Shown piece after piece: positions 45,994-55,490 of a DNA stretch of 64,000 nt. This DNA is from Amycolatopsis saalfeldensis. Its GTDB lineage: Bacteria > Actinomycetota > Actinomycetes > Mycobacteriales > Pseudonocardiaceae. The notes beneath the pieces were generated by a model. That model made no database searches. It was not told the origin of the DNA and saw nothing but the letters and a program-made list of their open reading frames with translations. The stretch is taken from the NCBI RefSeq assembly GCF_900110575.1, contig NZ_FOEF01000001.1:620001-684000 (forward strand), given 5' to 3'. Position numbers and translations under genes: made by a program. Numbering within the stretch: the first letter of the stretch is position 1; each line of letters starts with the position of its first letter.

Positions 45994-46007
45994 TCGTCCG
46001 GGACGTC

Positions 46008-46397
46008 TCAGGCGAGCAACGCCCGCAGGTCCGGGATCAGGCCGCGGTCGGCGGGCAGCCAGTCGACGTCGTCGAGGTCGTCCGGGCCGACCCAGCGCAG
46101 CGCGGTGTGCTCGACGGCGCGCGGCTCCTCCCCCGGCGAGATCAACGCGGCGGTGTACACCCGCAGCACCTTCCCGCCGGGCAGCGGCACCTCGGTGCCG
46201 ACGCGCTGCCCGATGGTGACGGTGACGTCCAGCTCCTCCTGGCACTCACGCGCCAGCGCGAACGCCTCGGTCTCGCCCTCCTCGACGCGCCCGCCGGGCA
46301 GCTCCCACTGCCCCGCGTGATGCGGCGGCCACGCCCGCTGCTGGGCGAGCAGCTTCCCGTCGCGCACCAGCGCGGCCCCGACGATGACCCCGTCCAT
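46008..46397 (-). CDS. Nudix hydrolase, MutT2/CTP pyrophosphohydrolase-like
   Basis: 129 residues from the ATG at 46397 (GTG 46415 is an alternative). Nudix box G-G-R-V-E-E-G-E-T-E-A-F-A-L-A-R-E-C-Q-E-E-L: G-x5-E-x7-R-E-x-x-E-E is intact. WELPGGRVEEGE and DVDWLPADRGLIPDL resemble mycobacterial MutT2, which cleans dCTP and methyl-dCTP. Oxidised-nucleotide sanitation is therefore the likely role. Confidence 0.87.
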   Translation of the reverse strand: MDGVIVGAALVRDGKLLAQQRAWPPHHAGQWELPGGRVEEGETEAFALARECQEELDVTVTIGQRVGTEVPLPGGKVLRVYTAALISPGEEPRAVEHTALRWVGPDDLDDVDWLPADRGLIPDLRALLA

Positions 46398-46476
46398 CCC
46401 GACAGTCTCCCGCACCCGTCCGCCCGGCGAGTGCCCAGGCCGGTTCCGGCCCTCCCCGCGCGCTCGCGAATCCGCT

Positions 46477-47793
46477 CTAACGCGCCGCCCGCCAGGACAC
46501 CTCGAACCGCGCTCCGCCGTCCGGGGACTCCCCGACGCGGACGCGCCCGCCCCGCCGTCGCACGGCTTCGGCGACCATCGCCAGCCCCAGGCCGGTGCCG
46601 CCGGAGGTGCGCGCCCGGTCGTCGGAAACGCGGTAGAAGCGGTCGAAGACCTTGGCCCGGTGCTCGGGCGCGATGCCCGGCCCGTCGTCGTCCACGACCA
46701 CCCGCACGAGGCCGCGCGCGGCGAGCACCGAAACCACGATTTGCCCGTTGGCGTAACGGGAAGCGTTGCGCAGCAGGTTGTCCAGCACCAGCTGCACCTC
46801 CGCGTGCTCCGCCGAAGCCCAGGCCTGCGGGACGGCGGTGCTGACGCGGGTTTCGGGCGCGCCGGCGGGCAGCCGTTCCACGGCGTCGCGGACCTCCGTC
46901 ACCACCTCCACCGGCTCCGCGGGCGGCACCTCGCCGGCGTCCGAGCGGGCCAGCGACAGCAGACCGTCCAAAAGGGACGAAAGCCGTTCGGCCTCGGTGA
47001 GGATGTCCGACAGCGTCTCCTGCGCCAGCTCCGGATCCGGGTTCGTGACGGCGACCTCGGCCTGCACCCGGATCGACGCGACCGGCGAACGCAGCTCGTG
47101 CGCGGCGTCGCCGGTGAAGCGGCGCAGCCGGTCGCTCACCTCTTCCTGCCGGACGAGCAGCGCGTTGAACTCCTGCGCCAGCGCGCGCAGCTCGTCGTGC
47201 GAAGTGGGCAACGGCAGCCGCGAGCCCGGCGGCAGCGCGCGCACCAGCCCGCGCATCCGCGCCACCGGCCGCAGCGCCAACCGCACCACCAGCCACGTCG
47301 CGAGCCCCGCAACGGCCGCGCCCACCAGCGCGACGACCACCAGCCAGACCCCGCCGTACTCCACCGCCGCGGCGAAGCCGACCAGCCCGGCGCCCGCGAG
47401 CACCAGCCGTTGCGCGCCGTCCGGCAGGGTCACGACCTGGCCGCGCCAGCGCGAGCCGCCGGTCTGCACGGACAACCCGGACTTGAGCTGCATGACCTGC
47501 GCGGCGTCCAGCGGCGGCGCCGCCCGGCCGTCGACGGAGCCGCCCGCGATGTCCAGCACCCGCACGGTGACCGGGTCGCGCGCGGTCAGCGGCTGCCCGG
47601 CCGAAACCTCCGCCGTCGCCGGGCCGAGCGCGGCCGTCAGCTCGTGGTCGACGGAGCCCACCAGCAGCGGTTCCAGCCGGTTGGCCGCCAGCGTGGCCAG
47701 CCCGAGCAGGCCGACCAGGGTGATCGTGGTGGCGAGCACCGTGATGCGCACCTGCAGCGAGCGGCCGCGCCACCAGGACAGGGAGCCGATCAC
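46477..47793 (-). CDS. Sensor histidine kinase
   Basis: 438 residues. Helix 1 (about 17-37), extracellular domain (38-145), helix 2 (about 148-172), HAMP (about 173-225), HisKA with His232 (DAAHELRSPVASIR), and HATPase boxes NLLRNASRYA, DDDGPGI, FDRFYRV and GGTGLGLAMV. The GTG start overlaps the regulator's stop by 4 bases. The signal is unknown. The pair faces a secreted LolA-like protein and an ABC-2 exporter, which may be its targets. Confidence 0.92.
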   Translation of the reverse strand: MIGSLSWWRGRSLQVRITVLATTITLVGLLGLATLAANRLEPLLVGSVDHELTAALGPATAEVSAGQPLTARDPVTVRVLDIAGGSVDGRAAPPLDAAQVMQLKSGLSVQTGGSRWRGQVVTLPDGAQRLVLAGAGLVGFAAAVEYGGVWLVVVALVGAAVAGLATWLVVRLALRPVARMRGLVRALPPGSRLPLPTSHDELRALAQEFNALLVRQEEVSDRLRRFTGDAAHELRSPVASIRVQAEVAVTNPDPELAQETLSDILTEAERLSSLLDGLLSLARSDAGEVPPAEPVEVVTEVRDAVERLPAGAPETRVSTAVPQAWASAEHAEVQLVLDNLLRNASRYANGQIVVSVLAARGLVRVVVDDDGPGIAPEHRAKVFDRFYRVSDDRARTSGGTGLGLAMVAEAVRRRGGRVRVGESPDGGARFEVSWRAAR

Positions 47794-48500
47794 AACACCT
47801 CGTCCAGCTGCGCGTCCGAAGCCAGGTAGCCGTGTCCTCGGACGGTCCGCAGCAGCGAACCCGCGCCCACGGCGTCGAGCTTGCGCCGCACGTAGCCGAC
47901 GTAGACCTCCACCAGGTTGCGCGTCACGGCCTGCTCCTCACCCCACACCGCGCGCAGCAGCTCGTCCTTGGTCACGACCGTGCCGGCCCGGCCGACGAGC
48001 ACCTCCAACAGCGCGAACTCGCGCGGGCTGAGCGGGACCTCGGCGCCGTCCCAGCGCACCTGCCGCAACGCCCGGTCGATCTCCAGCGCACCGAGCTTCA
48101 ACGCGCCGCGCGAGGCGTCCGGCCCGGCGCGCCGCAGCGTCGCGCGCACCTGCGCGACCAGCACGACAAACGAGAACGGCTTCACCAGGTAGCCGTCGGC
48201 GCCGAGGTCGAGCCCGTCGGCCTGGTCGACCTCGCCGTCCTTGGCCGAAACGAGCAGCACGGGGGTGACCACGTTCTCCGCGCGCAGCCGTTCCAGCACG
48301 CGGTAGCCGGACAGGCCGGGCAGCATGATGTCGAGCAGCACCACGTCGAACGTGCCGGTGCGCGCGAGCTGCAGCCCGGTGGGCCCGTCGGCGGCCGTGA
48401 CCACGTCCATGCCCTCCGCGCGCAGCCCGCGCTGAAGCGCCTTTCGCACGCCGGGCTCGTCGTCCACCACCAGCACTCGAGGGTTCACGAGGCTCATCAT
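47790..48500 (-). CDS. OmpR-family response regulator
   Basis: 236 residues. Receiver domain with Asp57 (VVLLDIMLPGLSG) and Lys in VKPF; C-terminal winged helix ending in TVRGHGYLA. ATG-ATG start. Partner of the kinase encoded downstream. It is divergent from the LolA-like gene with a 145-bp gap that should hold both promoters. Confidence 0.93.
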   Translation of the reverse strand: MMSLVNPRVLVVDDEPGVRKALQRGLRAEGMDVVTAADGPTGLQLARTGTFDVVLLDIMLPGLSGYRVLERLRAENVVTPVLLVSAKDGEVDQADGLDLGADGYLVKPFSFVVLVAQVRATLRRAGPDASRGALKLGALEIDRALRQVRWDGAEVPLSPREFALLEVLVGRAGTVVTKDELLRAVWGEEQAVTRNLVEVYVGYVRRKLDAVGAGSLLRTVRGHGYLASDAQLDEVL

Positions 48501-48645
48501 GACCGGTTTCCGCAGCTCCTGCGCGAGCTCTCAGCGCGATCTCAGCCGCGACGGCCGAGCATTCAGGGGTATCTCAGGCTCGGGAGGGAAACCTCTGAGC
48601 CGGGAGCCGGGCACACTGGGGCCCGGGAACACAGGGAGAGACACC

Positions 48646-49743
48646 ATGGATCCGAAGAAGAAAGCGATCACCGCCGCAGTAGTCGGCACCGCGCTCGGCG
48701 TCGGGGGGCTCGTCGTCGTGGCCATGCCGGCCTCGGCGGGTGCGGCGCCGAAGCTGCCGCAGGTCAGCGCCGAAAACCTGGTCCAGTCCGTGATGACCGC
48801 GAAGCCGGGGGCCTTCGACGGCACAGTGAGCGTCAGCAACAACCTCGGCCTGCCGTCGATGGGCAACGCGATCCCGGGGGCGAGCGCGCTGAACGTCGAC
48901 TCCGCGCACGTCTTCAGCGACGGCGCCGGCAAGTCGAAGATCGCGCTCGCGCAGGGCAGCTCGCAAGAGACGATCATCCACAACGGCACCACCGTCTGGG
49001 ACTACAAGTCGAACAGCAACAGCGCCACCAAGACGACGATCCCGGCGGACATCGCCGCGAAGCCGGGTGCGGGTGCCGACGCCGGCAAGATGACCGATCC
49101 GGCGTCCGCGGCCACGCAGCTGCTGGCGAAGGTCCGCGAGAGCAGCACCGTCTCCGTCGACGGCACGGCCACGGTGGCCGACCGGCCGGCCTACGAGCTG
49201 GTGCTGACCCCGAAGCCGACCGAGCGCACGCTGCTGCGCGAGATCCGCGTCGCGGTCGACTCGCAGACCCGGATGCCGCTGCGGGTTTCGGTGCTGAGCA
49301 ACGGAACCACCACTCCGGCGCTGGAGCTGGCGTTCTCGGGCATCGAGTTCACGCCGCAGGCGGCGAGCGAATTCGCCTTCACCCCGCCGAAGGGCGCGAA
49401 GGTGACGGAGAAGACCGCCAAGCTCGACGACCAGACCAAGGCCGAGGCCCAGCAGGCCCAGCAGGCCACCAAGGTCGTCGGCGACGGCTGGGACACCGTG
49501 CTCACGGGCAAGCTGCCGGCCGGCACCCTCGCGCCGAAGCAGCAGTCGTCCGGCTCGGCCGAAGGCCGGGGCATGGACCCGCAGAAGCTGCTCAGCCGGG
49601 TCGCCAAGCGCGTCAGCGGCACCTGGGGCAGCGGCTACCTGTTCACCACCAAGGTGGGCGGCGCGGTGCTGACCGACGACGGCCGTTACGCCGTCGGCGC
49701 GGTGCCGGAGCAGGTTCTCTACGAAGCGCTGGGCACCAAGTGA
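48646..49743 (+). CDS. Secreted LolA-like protein (DUF2092-type)
   Basis: 365 residues with a signal peptide (AAVVGTALGVGGLVVVAMPASAGA) at about 9-33. The mature part has LolA/LppX-like alternation (SAENLVQSVMTAKPGAFDGTVSVSNN, then YELVLTPKPTERTLLREIRVAVD-Q--MPLRV) seen in exported lipid-binding or sigma-E-regulatory proteins. AGGGAGA precedes the ATG. Its stop overlaps the following ABC ATPase GTG start, tying it to that exporter; possibly it delivers or senses a lipid substrate. Confidence 0.8.
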   Translation: MDPKKKAITAAVVGTALGVGGLVVVAMPASAGAAPKLPQVSAENLVQSVMTAKPGAFDGTVSVSNNLGLPSMGNAIPGASALNVDSAHVFSDGAGKSKIALAQGSSQETIIHNGTTVWDYKSNSNSATKTTIPADIAAKPGAGADAGKMTDPASAATQLLAKVRESSTVSVDGTATVADRPAYELVLTPKPTERTLLREIRVAVDSQTRMPLRVSVLSNGTTTPALELAFSGIEFTPQAASEFAFTPPKGAKVTEKTAKLDDQTKAEAQQAQQATKVVGDGWDTVLTGKLPAGTLAPKQQSSGSAEGRGMDPQKLLSRVAKRVSGTWGSGYLFTTKVGGAVLTDDGRYAVGAVPEQVLYEALGTK

Positions 49744-50753
49744 CCAGCACGGTCGAGGCCGGGGCGGACACCTCTCAGGAGGCGTCCGCCCCGGCGGTCC
49801 CGCTCGCCGCGCGGACGCGGGGCCTGCGCAAGGTCTACCGCGGCACGGTCGCGGTGGACCACGTCGACCTCGACGTGCCCGAAGGCGCGGTGCTCGGCAT
49901 GCTCGGCCCGAACGGCTCGGGCAAGACCACCACGATCCGGATGCTGCTCGGGCTGGTGCGCCCCACCGAGGGCGAGGTGGAGCTGCTCGGCCGGCCGATG
50001 CCGGACGGCGCGGCCCACGCGCTGCCCGACGTCGGCGCGCTCGTCGAGGGACCGGGCTTCCACCCGTTCCTTTCCGGGCGGGACAACCTGATCCGGTTCG
50101 CGGCGGCCGAGCCGCGGCTGACCTCGGCGGGCATCCCGGCCGCGGTCGACACGGCGCTGGAGCGCGTCGGCCTCACCGATGCCTCGCGGCGCCGGTACAA
50201 GGGCTATTCGCTCGGCATGAAGCAGCGGCTGGGGCTCGCGGGGGCGCTGCTCGTGCCGCGGAAGATGATCGTGCTCGACGAGCCCACGAACGGCCTCGAC
50301 CCTGCTGGTACCAGGGAGATCCGCAGGATCGTGGCCGAACTGCACGCCGACGGCGTCACGGTGCTCGTCTCGTCGCACCTGCTCGCCGAGGTCGAGGCGA
50401 CGTGCACGCACGTGGCGGTGCTGCAGTCCGGCAACGTCGTCGCGCAGGGGGAGCTGTCCGAGCTGCTGGAGTCGGGCAACGCGGCGCTGCTCGTGCGAAC
50501 GCCCGACGCCGAGCTCGCGGTGGAGACGTTGCGGGACAACCGGATCGGGGCCCGGCTGACGCCGGACGGGGTCCGCGCGGACCTCACCGCGACGGTCGCG
50601 CCCCGGGTGCTGGAGGTGCTCGTGGGCGCGGGGGTCGCGGTCCACGAGGCCACGCGGGCGCGCACGGGCCTGGAGGACCTGTTCGCCCGGCTCACCGAAG
50701 GCGGCCCGGCGGCCGATTCCTCCGCTCCAGCTGATTCCGAGGGGGACGCATGA
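49740..50753 (+). CDS. ABC-2 type exporter ATPase
   Basis: 337 residues from the GTG at 49740 (GTGA overlap). Walker A GPNGSGKTT (56-64), signature YSLGMKQRLG, Walker B MIVLDEPTNGLD and a C-terminal regulatory extension. Together with the next gene it forms an export ABC transporter of unknown substrate (drug, lipid or polymer). It overlaps the permease by 4 bases. Confidence 0.9.
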   Translation: MTSTVEAGADTSQEASAPAVPLAARTRGLRKVYRGTVAVDHVDLDVPEGAVLGMLGPNGSGKTTTIRMLLGLVRPTEGEVELLGRPMPDGAAHALPDVGALVEGPGFHPFLSGRDNLIRFAAAEPRLTSAGIPAAVDTALERVGLTDASRRRYKGYSLGMKQRLGLAGALLVPRKMIVLDEPTNGLDPAGTREIRRIVAELHADGVTVLVSSHLLAEVEATCTHVAVLQSGNVVAQGELSELLESGNAALLVRTPDAELAVETLRDNRIGARLTPDGVRADLTATVAPRVLEVLVGAGVAVHEATRARTGLEDLFARLTEGGPAADSSAPADSEGDA

Positions 50754-51628
50754 CCACGCAGGCACTCGCGGCTCCCGCGCCGCGCCTGGGCCACGACACG
50801 GTGCCGTTGCCCAGGCTGGTCGCGGCGGAGCTGCGCTGGATCTTCCGGCGTCCGCGCACGCTGGCCGTGCTCGGGCTGCTGGCGCTGATCCCGATCGTGA
50901 TCGGCGTCGGGCTCACCCTGGTGAGCCAGGGCGACGTGGGCACTGGCCCGAGCGACAGCGGCGCCGCACTGGTGGGGGCGGCGGTCAACAACGCGCTGGT
51001 GCTGCCCATCGCCGCGATGGTGATGACACTGACGCTGCTCCTGCCGCTGGCCTCGGCCATGGCCGGCGCGGACGCCATCGCGGGCGAAGCCGCCCACGGC
51101 ACGTTGCGCGGCTGGCTGATCGCCCCGGTCAGCCGGGGCCGGCTGCTGGCGGTCAAGGCCTTCGGCGTCGCGACGGTCTCGGTGGTGGCGGTGCTGGCCA
51201 TGTGCGTGACCGGCGTGGCCACCGGGCTGATCATCAACGGCACCGGCGGGCTGTTCACCCTGTCCGGCACCACACTGTCCCTTGTGGACGCACTGGGCCG
51301 CATCCTGCTGGCGGCGGCCTGGATCGTGCTGCAGCTGTGGGCGGTGGGCGCGGTGGCGCTGGCCGTGTCCAGCTTCACCGAGCACCCGATGCTCGTCGTG
51401 GCCTCGGTGCTGGCCGGGAACATCGTGTTCACCATCCTCGGCTTCCTGACCTCGCTGAACTGGCTGCACCCGTTCCTGCTCACGCAGAACTGGACGCTGG
51501 CCCCGGCCGAGGTGCTCCAGGATCCGATGTCGTCCACGATGCTGGGCGAAGGCGCCCTGCGCGCGGTCTGCTACATCGTGGTGGGCCTCTCGATCGCGTA
51601 CGCCCGCCTCACCACGCGCGACGGCTGA
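50750..51628 (+). CDS. ABC-2 type exporter permease
   Basis: 292 residues, six predicted helices (about 42-62, 82-110, 135-165, 185-210, 215-245, 265-285). Typical ABC-2 permease (DAIAGEAAHGTLRGWLIAPVSRGRLLAVKAF). ATGA overlap with the ATPase. Converges on the thiamine ABC operon with a 4-base gap. Confidence 0.9.
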   Translation: MTTQALAAPAPRLGHDTVPLPRLVAAELRWIFRRPRTLAVLGLLALIPIVIGVGLTLVSQGDVGTGPSDSGAALVGAAVNNALVLPIAAMVMTLTLLLPLASAMAGADAIAGEAAHGTLRGWLIAPVSRGRLLAVKAFGVATVSVVAVLAMCVTGVATGLIINGTGGLFTLSGTTLSLVDALGRILLAAAWIVLQLWAVGAVALAVSSFTEHPMLVVASVLAGNIVFTILGFLTSLNWLHPFLLTQNWTLAPAEVLQDPMSSTMLGEGALRAVCYIVVGLSIAYARLTTRDG

Positions 51629-51632
51629 GCCT

Positions 51633-52640
51633 TCAGCCGACGACAGCGATCCCGTCCGGGTCCAGCGTGAGCCGGACGGGATCGCCCGCGCGCAGGTCCG
51701 CCGTCACCGGCGCAACAGCGTCCACAGTGGACTCTCCAACGGAAACGACCAGCCGCACGTGCTCACGGCGGTGGACGGCGGCCCTCACCTCACCAGCGAG
51801 ACCGTTTTCGTTGACGCGTAACGCATGCGGCCTCAGGCCCAGCCGCACCGGGCCTTCGGTGACCGCGGCGAGCACGACGTCGCCGAGCGGCGTGCGTACC
51901 AGCCCGCCCGCCGCGACGCCGTCGACGAACGAGGTCACGCCGAGGAACCGCGCCACGCCGTCGTCCACCGGCTGCTGCCACACGGACCGGACCGCGCCCT
52001 CCTGACGGATCTTCCCGGCGTCGAGCACGGCGACGCGGTCGGCGAGCGTGAACGCCTCTTCCTGGTCGTGCGTCACCAGCAGTGCAGTGATCTTGTTGCG
52101 CCGCAACAACTCCGCCAGATCGATGGCGAGCTGCTCACGCAGGCCGGCGTCCAATCCGGACAGTGGCTCGTCCAGCAGGAGCAGCCGCGGCTCCGGCGCC
52201 AGCGCGCGGGCGAGCGCGACGCGCTGGGCTTGGCCGCCGGACAGCTCCGTCACGCGCCGCCGTTCGAAGCCGGTGAGCCCGACCAGATCCAGCAGCGCCT
52301 TCACGCGCGCGGCGTGCTCGCGCCGTGGGACGCCGTGCATGCGCAGCCCGAAAGTGATGTTGGCGGCGACGTCGCGGTGCGGGAAGAGCTGCCCGTCCTG
52401 GAACACCAGGCCGAAGCCGCGCCGGTGCACCGGGACCGGCGCGAGGTCGGCGCCGTCCCAGCGCACCGAGCCCGAGGTCGACGGCTCCAGCCCGGTGATC
52501 GCGCGCAGCAGTGTGGACTTCCCCGAGCCGGACGGGCCGAGCAGCGCCAGCACCTCGCCGTCGGCGATGTCGAGGCGCGCGCCGCGCACCGCGGCGAATG
52601 ATCCATAGTGGACGGTCAAGTCCCGAACCGAGAGCGCCAT
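51633..52640 (-). CDS. thiQ: Thiamine-type ABC importer ATPase
   Basis: 335 residues. Walker A GPSGSGKST (35-43), signature LSGGQAQRVALARAL, Walker B LLLLDEPLSGLD, H-loop VTHDQEE. A C-terminal TOBE-like extension (about 235-335) makes it longer than the E. coli ThiQ, closer to Fe3+/spermidine-type ATPases. It is last in an operon headed by a TPP riboswitch, which argues for thiamine or a precursor. ATGA overlap with the permease. Confidence 0.82.
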   Translation of the reverse strand: MALSVRDLTVHYGSFAAVRGARLDIADGEVLALLGPSGSGKSTLLRAITGLEPSTSGSVRWDGADLAPVPVHRRGFGLVFQDGQLFPHRDVAANITFGLRMHGVPRREHAARVKALLDLVGLTGFERRRVTELSGGQAQRVALARALAPEPRLLLLDEPLSGLDAGLREQLAIDLAELLRRNKITALLVTHDQEEAFTLADRVAVLDAGKIRQEGAVRSVWQQPVDDGVARFLGVTSFVDGVAAGGLVRTPLGDVVLAAVTEGPVRLGLRPHALRVNENGLAGEVRAAVHRREHVRLVVSVGESTVDAVAPVTADLRAGDPVRLTLDPDGIAVVG

Positions 52641-54286
52641 CAGAACTCCCCCACCGAACCGTGCCCGCGGACCGAGCCGAAGCGGTCGATCAGCGCGACG
52701 GCCGCCACGGTCACCACCATCAGCAGCGCGCACGCGGCGTACGCCATCTGGTTGTTCAGCTCGCCCGGCCGCCCCATCAGCGTCGCGACGGCCACCGGCA
52801 GCGTCGGCGCGTCCGGCCGGGCGAGGAAGCTCGTCGCCCCGAACTCGCCCAGCGCCACGACGAAGCCGAACCCCGCCGCCGCCACCAGCGAGCGGGCCGT
52901 GAGCGGCAGGTCGATCTCGCGCCACACGCGCGCCGGGCTCGCGCCCAGCGTCGACGCGGCCTGGCGCAGCCGGACGTCCACCGCGCGCAGCACGGGCAGC
53001 ACCATCCGCACCACCAGCGGGATGATCACCAGAGCCTGTGCGAGCGGCACGAGCATCGGCGACGTCCGCAGGTCGCCGGGCAGCGCGTCGAGGGTGATGA
53101 GGTAACCGAAGCCGACCGTGACGGCGGAGACGCCCAGCGGCAGCATCAAAGCCGCGTCCATCGTCTCGCCCATGCCGCGCGCGAGCCGGCCGGGCGCGCG
53201 GCGCAGCGCGACCAGGACCACACTGGCCAGCACGCCGACGAACATCGCGAGCAGCGTGGCGTCGGTGGCCGCGGCCAGCGAGTTCTTCGCCGCCGTCCAG
53301 CCGGAGACCTGCAACGCGTCGTTCGCGCCGGTGCCCGACAGCGCGCGGTACCCGGCCAGGCTCCAGCCGTTCTCGCCGGACACCGACTCGGCCAGCAGCG
53401 CGACGATCGGGGTCATCAGCAGCGCCAGCACCACGGCGGCGGCGCCGACCGTCCACCACTCGCCACCGCGTGGCCGCCGGGCCGTGACCAGCGCGGACCG
53501 CAGCCGGACGGCGTTCTCGCGGCGCCGCCGGGCCATCGCGCCGAGCGCCAGCGCCGCCAGCACGGCCGCGAACTGGATCAGCGACAGCGCGGCCGCGCCC
53601 GAGAGGTCCAGCAGGTCGACGGTGCGCAGGTAGATCTCGGTCTCCAGCGTGCGGTACTGCCCGCCGCCGAGGATCAGGACCACGCCGAAACTGGTGGCGC
53701 AGAACAGGAAGACCACCGCGGCCGCGGACGCGACGGCCGGGCCGAGCGCGGGCAGCGTCACCGTGCGGAACGCGCGCCACGGCGACGCCCCCAGCGCCCT
53801 GGCCGCCTCCGTCGCACGCGGGTCGAGGTGCGACCACAGCCCGGCGACGGTCCGCGCGACCACGGCGACGTTGAAAAACGCGTTCGCCAGCACCAGCGGC
53901 AGCACGCCGCCGTCCGGCCAGATCGCGCGGAACGCGAGGCCGACCACCACCGTCGGCAGCACAAAGGGCACCAGCACCAGCGTGCGCGCGAGCCCGACGC
54001 CGGGCAGCCGCACGCGCGCCAGCAGGTACGCGACCGGCAGGCCGGCCAGCAGCGCGACCACAGTGGACGCCGCCGCGCTGGCCAGCGTGAACCCGGCGAG
54101 CCGCCACGTCTGAGGGTCGCCGAGCACGGTGTCGACGCCGCCCGCGGAGAAGCCGCGGCCGACGATCGCCACCACCGGCCACGCGAAGAACACCACCAGG
54201 AACGCGACGGGCAGCAGTCCGAGCAGCGCGAGCCCGGCCGTGCGGAAGGTGCGCGCCGGGGTCAGGCCCCCATGAGCGAGCGCCAT
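52640..54286 (-). CDS. thiP: Thiamine-type ABC importer permease, double-domain
   Basis: 548 residues, about twelve helices, formed by two fused permease domains, each with an EAA loop (ATEAARALGASPWRAFRTVTLP; RLRQAASTLGASPARVWREIDLP). This fused design is shared by ThiP and Fe3+ (FbpB/SfuB) permeases. The ATG at 54286 lies inside the end of the substrate-binding gene (25-bp overlap). Confidence 0.85.
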   Translation of the reverse strand: MALAHGGLTPARTFRTAGLALLGLLPVAFLVVFFAWPVVAIVGRGFSAGGVDTVLGDPQTWRLAGFTLASAAASTVVALLAGLPVAYLLARVRLPGVGLARTLVLVPFVLPTVVVGLAFRAIWPDGGVLPLVLANAFFNVAVVARTVAGLWSHLDPRATEAARALGASPWRAFRTVTLPALGPAVASAAAVVFLFCATSFGVVLILGGGQYRTLETEIYLRTVDLLDLSGAAALSLIQFAAVLAALALGAMARRRRENAVRLRSALVTARRPRGGEWWTVGAAAVVLALLMTPIVALLAESVSGENGWSLAGYRALSGTGANDALQVSGWTAAKNSLAAATDATLLAMFVGVLASVVLVALRRAPGRLARGMGETMDAALMLPLGVSAVTVGFGYLITLDALPGDLRTSPMLVPLAQALVIIPLVVRMVLPVLRAVDVRLRQAASTLGASPARVWREIDLPLTARSLVAAAGFGFVVALGEFGATSFLARPDAPTLPVAVATLMGRPGELNNQMAYAACALLMVVTVAAVALIDRFGSVRGHGSVGEF

Positions 54287-55317
54287 GCACCGATCCACTT
54301 CTCGCGGCCGGCCTGCACCTGGTCGGCGGGCAGCGTGGCCGGGGCCGTCGGCAGCGGCGCCGCCTGCGCCCAGCCCGCGGGCAGGTCGACCCCCTGGCGC
54401 GCCGGGTAGACGTACATGTTCGCCGGCACCGTGGTCTGGAACTGCTGGGACAGCAGGAAGTCGACCACCTTCTGCGCCTGGGGCAGGTTCTTGGTCCCGG
54501 TCAGCACGCCCGCGTACTCGACCTGGCGGTAACACGTGTCGAGCAGCGCCTTCGTGCGCGGTTTGCCGTCCTGGCCGACCTCGGCGGCGGGCGAGGAGGC
54601 GTACGAGACGACGATCGGCCGCGGGCCCTTGCCCGAGGAGCCGGAGAAGTCCTTGGTGTAGGCCTCTTCCCAGCCGCTGTCGACCTTCAGGCCGTTGGCC
54701 TTGAGCTTGCTCCAGTACCCCGGCCAGCCCTGCTCGCCGAACTTCGCGATGGTGCCGAGCAGGAACGCCAGGCCGGGCGACGCGGTGGCCGGGTCCTCGG
54801 CGACGGTCAGGTCCTTGTACTTCGGGTCGGCCAGGTCGTCGTAGGTCTTCGGCTCCGGGAGGCCCTTGGCGGCGAAGTAGCCGGAGTCGACGTTCACGCA
54901 GACGTCGCCGAGGTCCACGGCGGAGAGCCGGTGCTCGGGGTCCACGGAGTAGCGCTGCGGCCCGCGGTCCGCCTCGGGGCTGGTGTAGGGCTGGAAGACG
55001 CCCTCGCCGAGCGCGCGGGAGGCGAACGTCGAGTCGACGCCGTACGCCACGTCGCCGATCGGGTTGGCCTTCGTGAGCACCAGCTTGTTGGTCAGCGCGC
55101 CGGCGTCGCCGTACTTGACGACCTTCAGCTTGAGGCCGGACTGGCGCTGGAAGGCGTCGAGCACGTCCTGGGGCGCGACGAACGAGTCGTGCGTGACGAG
55201 CGTGACCTCGGGGGTCTGCTGGGCGTCGCCGCCCGAGCCGCCGGACAACGAGCAGGCACTCGCCAGCACGGTGACCGTGGCCACCGCCAACGCCGAGCGT
55301 GCGGTCCGCGGATTCAT
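54262..55317 (-). CDS. thiB: Thiamine-type ABC importer substrate-binding lipoprotein
   Basis: 351 residues from the ATG at 55317 (AGGAGG upstream). Lipobox LASAC, Cys22. The mature part follows the thiamine/Fe-binding periplasmic protein fold (VTLVTHDSFVAPQDVLDAFQRQSG, then LVLTKANPIGDVAYGVDSTFASRALG), which is typical of the TbpA/ThiB group. With a TPP riboswitch immediately upstream, import of thiamine is the best supported role. Confidence 0.88.
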   Translation of the reverse strand: MNPRTARSALAVATVTVLASACSLSGGSGGDAQQTPEVTLVTHDSFVAPQDVLDAFQRQSGLKLKVVKYGDAGALTNKLVLTKANPIGDVAYGVDSTFASRALGEGVFQPYTSPEADRGPQRYSVDPEHRLSAVDLGDVCVNVDSGYFAAKGLPEPKTYDDLADPKYKDLTVAEDPATASPGLAFLLGTIAKFGEQGWPGYWSKLKANGLKVDSGWEEAYTKDFSGSSGKGPRPIVVSYASSPAAEVGQDGKPRTKALLDTCYRQVEYAGVLTGTKNLPQAQKVVDFLLSQQFQTTVPANMYVYPARQGVDLPAGWAQAAPLPTAPATLPADQVQAGREKWIGAWRSLMGA

Positions 55318-55357
55318 CTGGCTGTCCTCCTGCACTGGCCGGCGAGAGGAGAACGGG

Positions 55358-55450
55358 CCTCCCTGCGCCGGCATGATCCGGATTCAGGTGCGAACGGTCG
55401 CGGGTCTACGGGCACCCGCCTCTCAGCCCGGCGTACCGGACTCCCGTGGC
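55358..55450 (-). promoter_or_regulatory. TPP (thiamine pyrophosphate) riboswitch
   Basis: On the minus strand: CCACGGGAGTCCGG, then GGGCTGAGAGG (CTGAGA, rc at 55421-55426), then CACCTGAATCCGGATCATGC and CGGCGCAGGGAGG. These are the conserved THI-box segments in order, ending about 40 bases before thiB. High TPP should shut off the import operon. Confidence 0.93.
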
Positions 55451-55490
55451 AACCGTGCAGCCTAGCCGAGACAGGATCACCATTGGGCAC

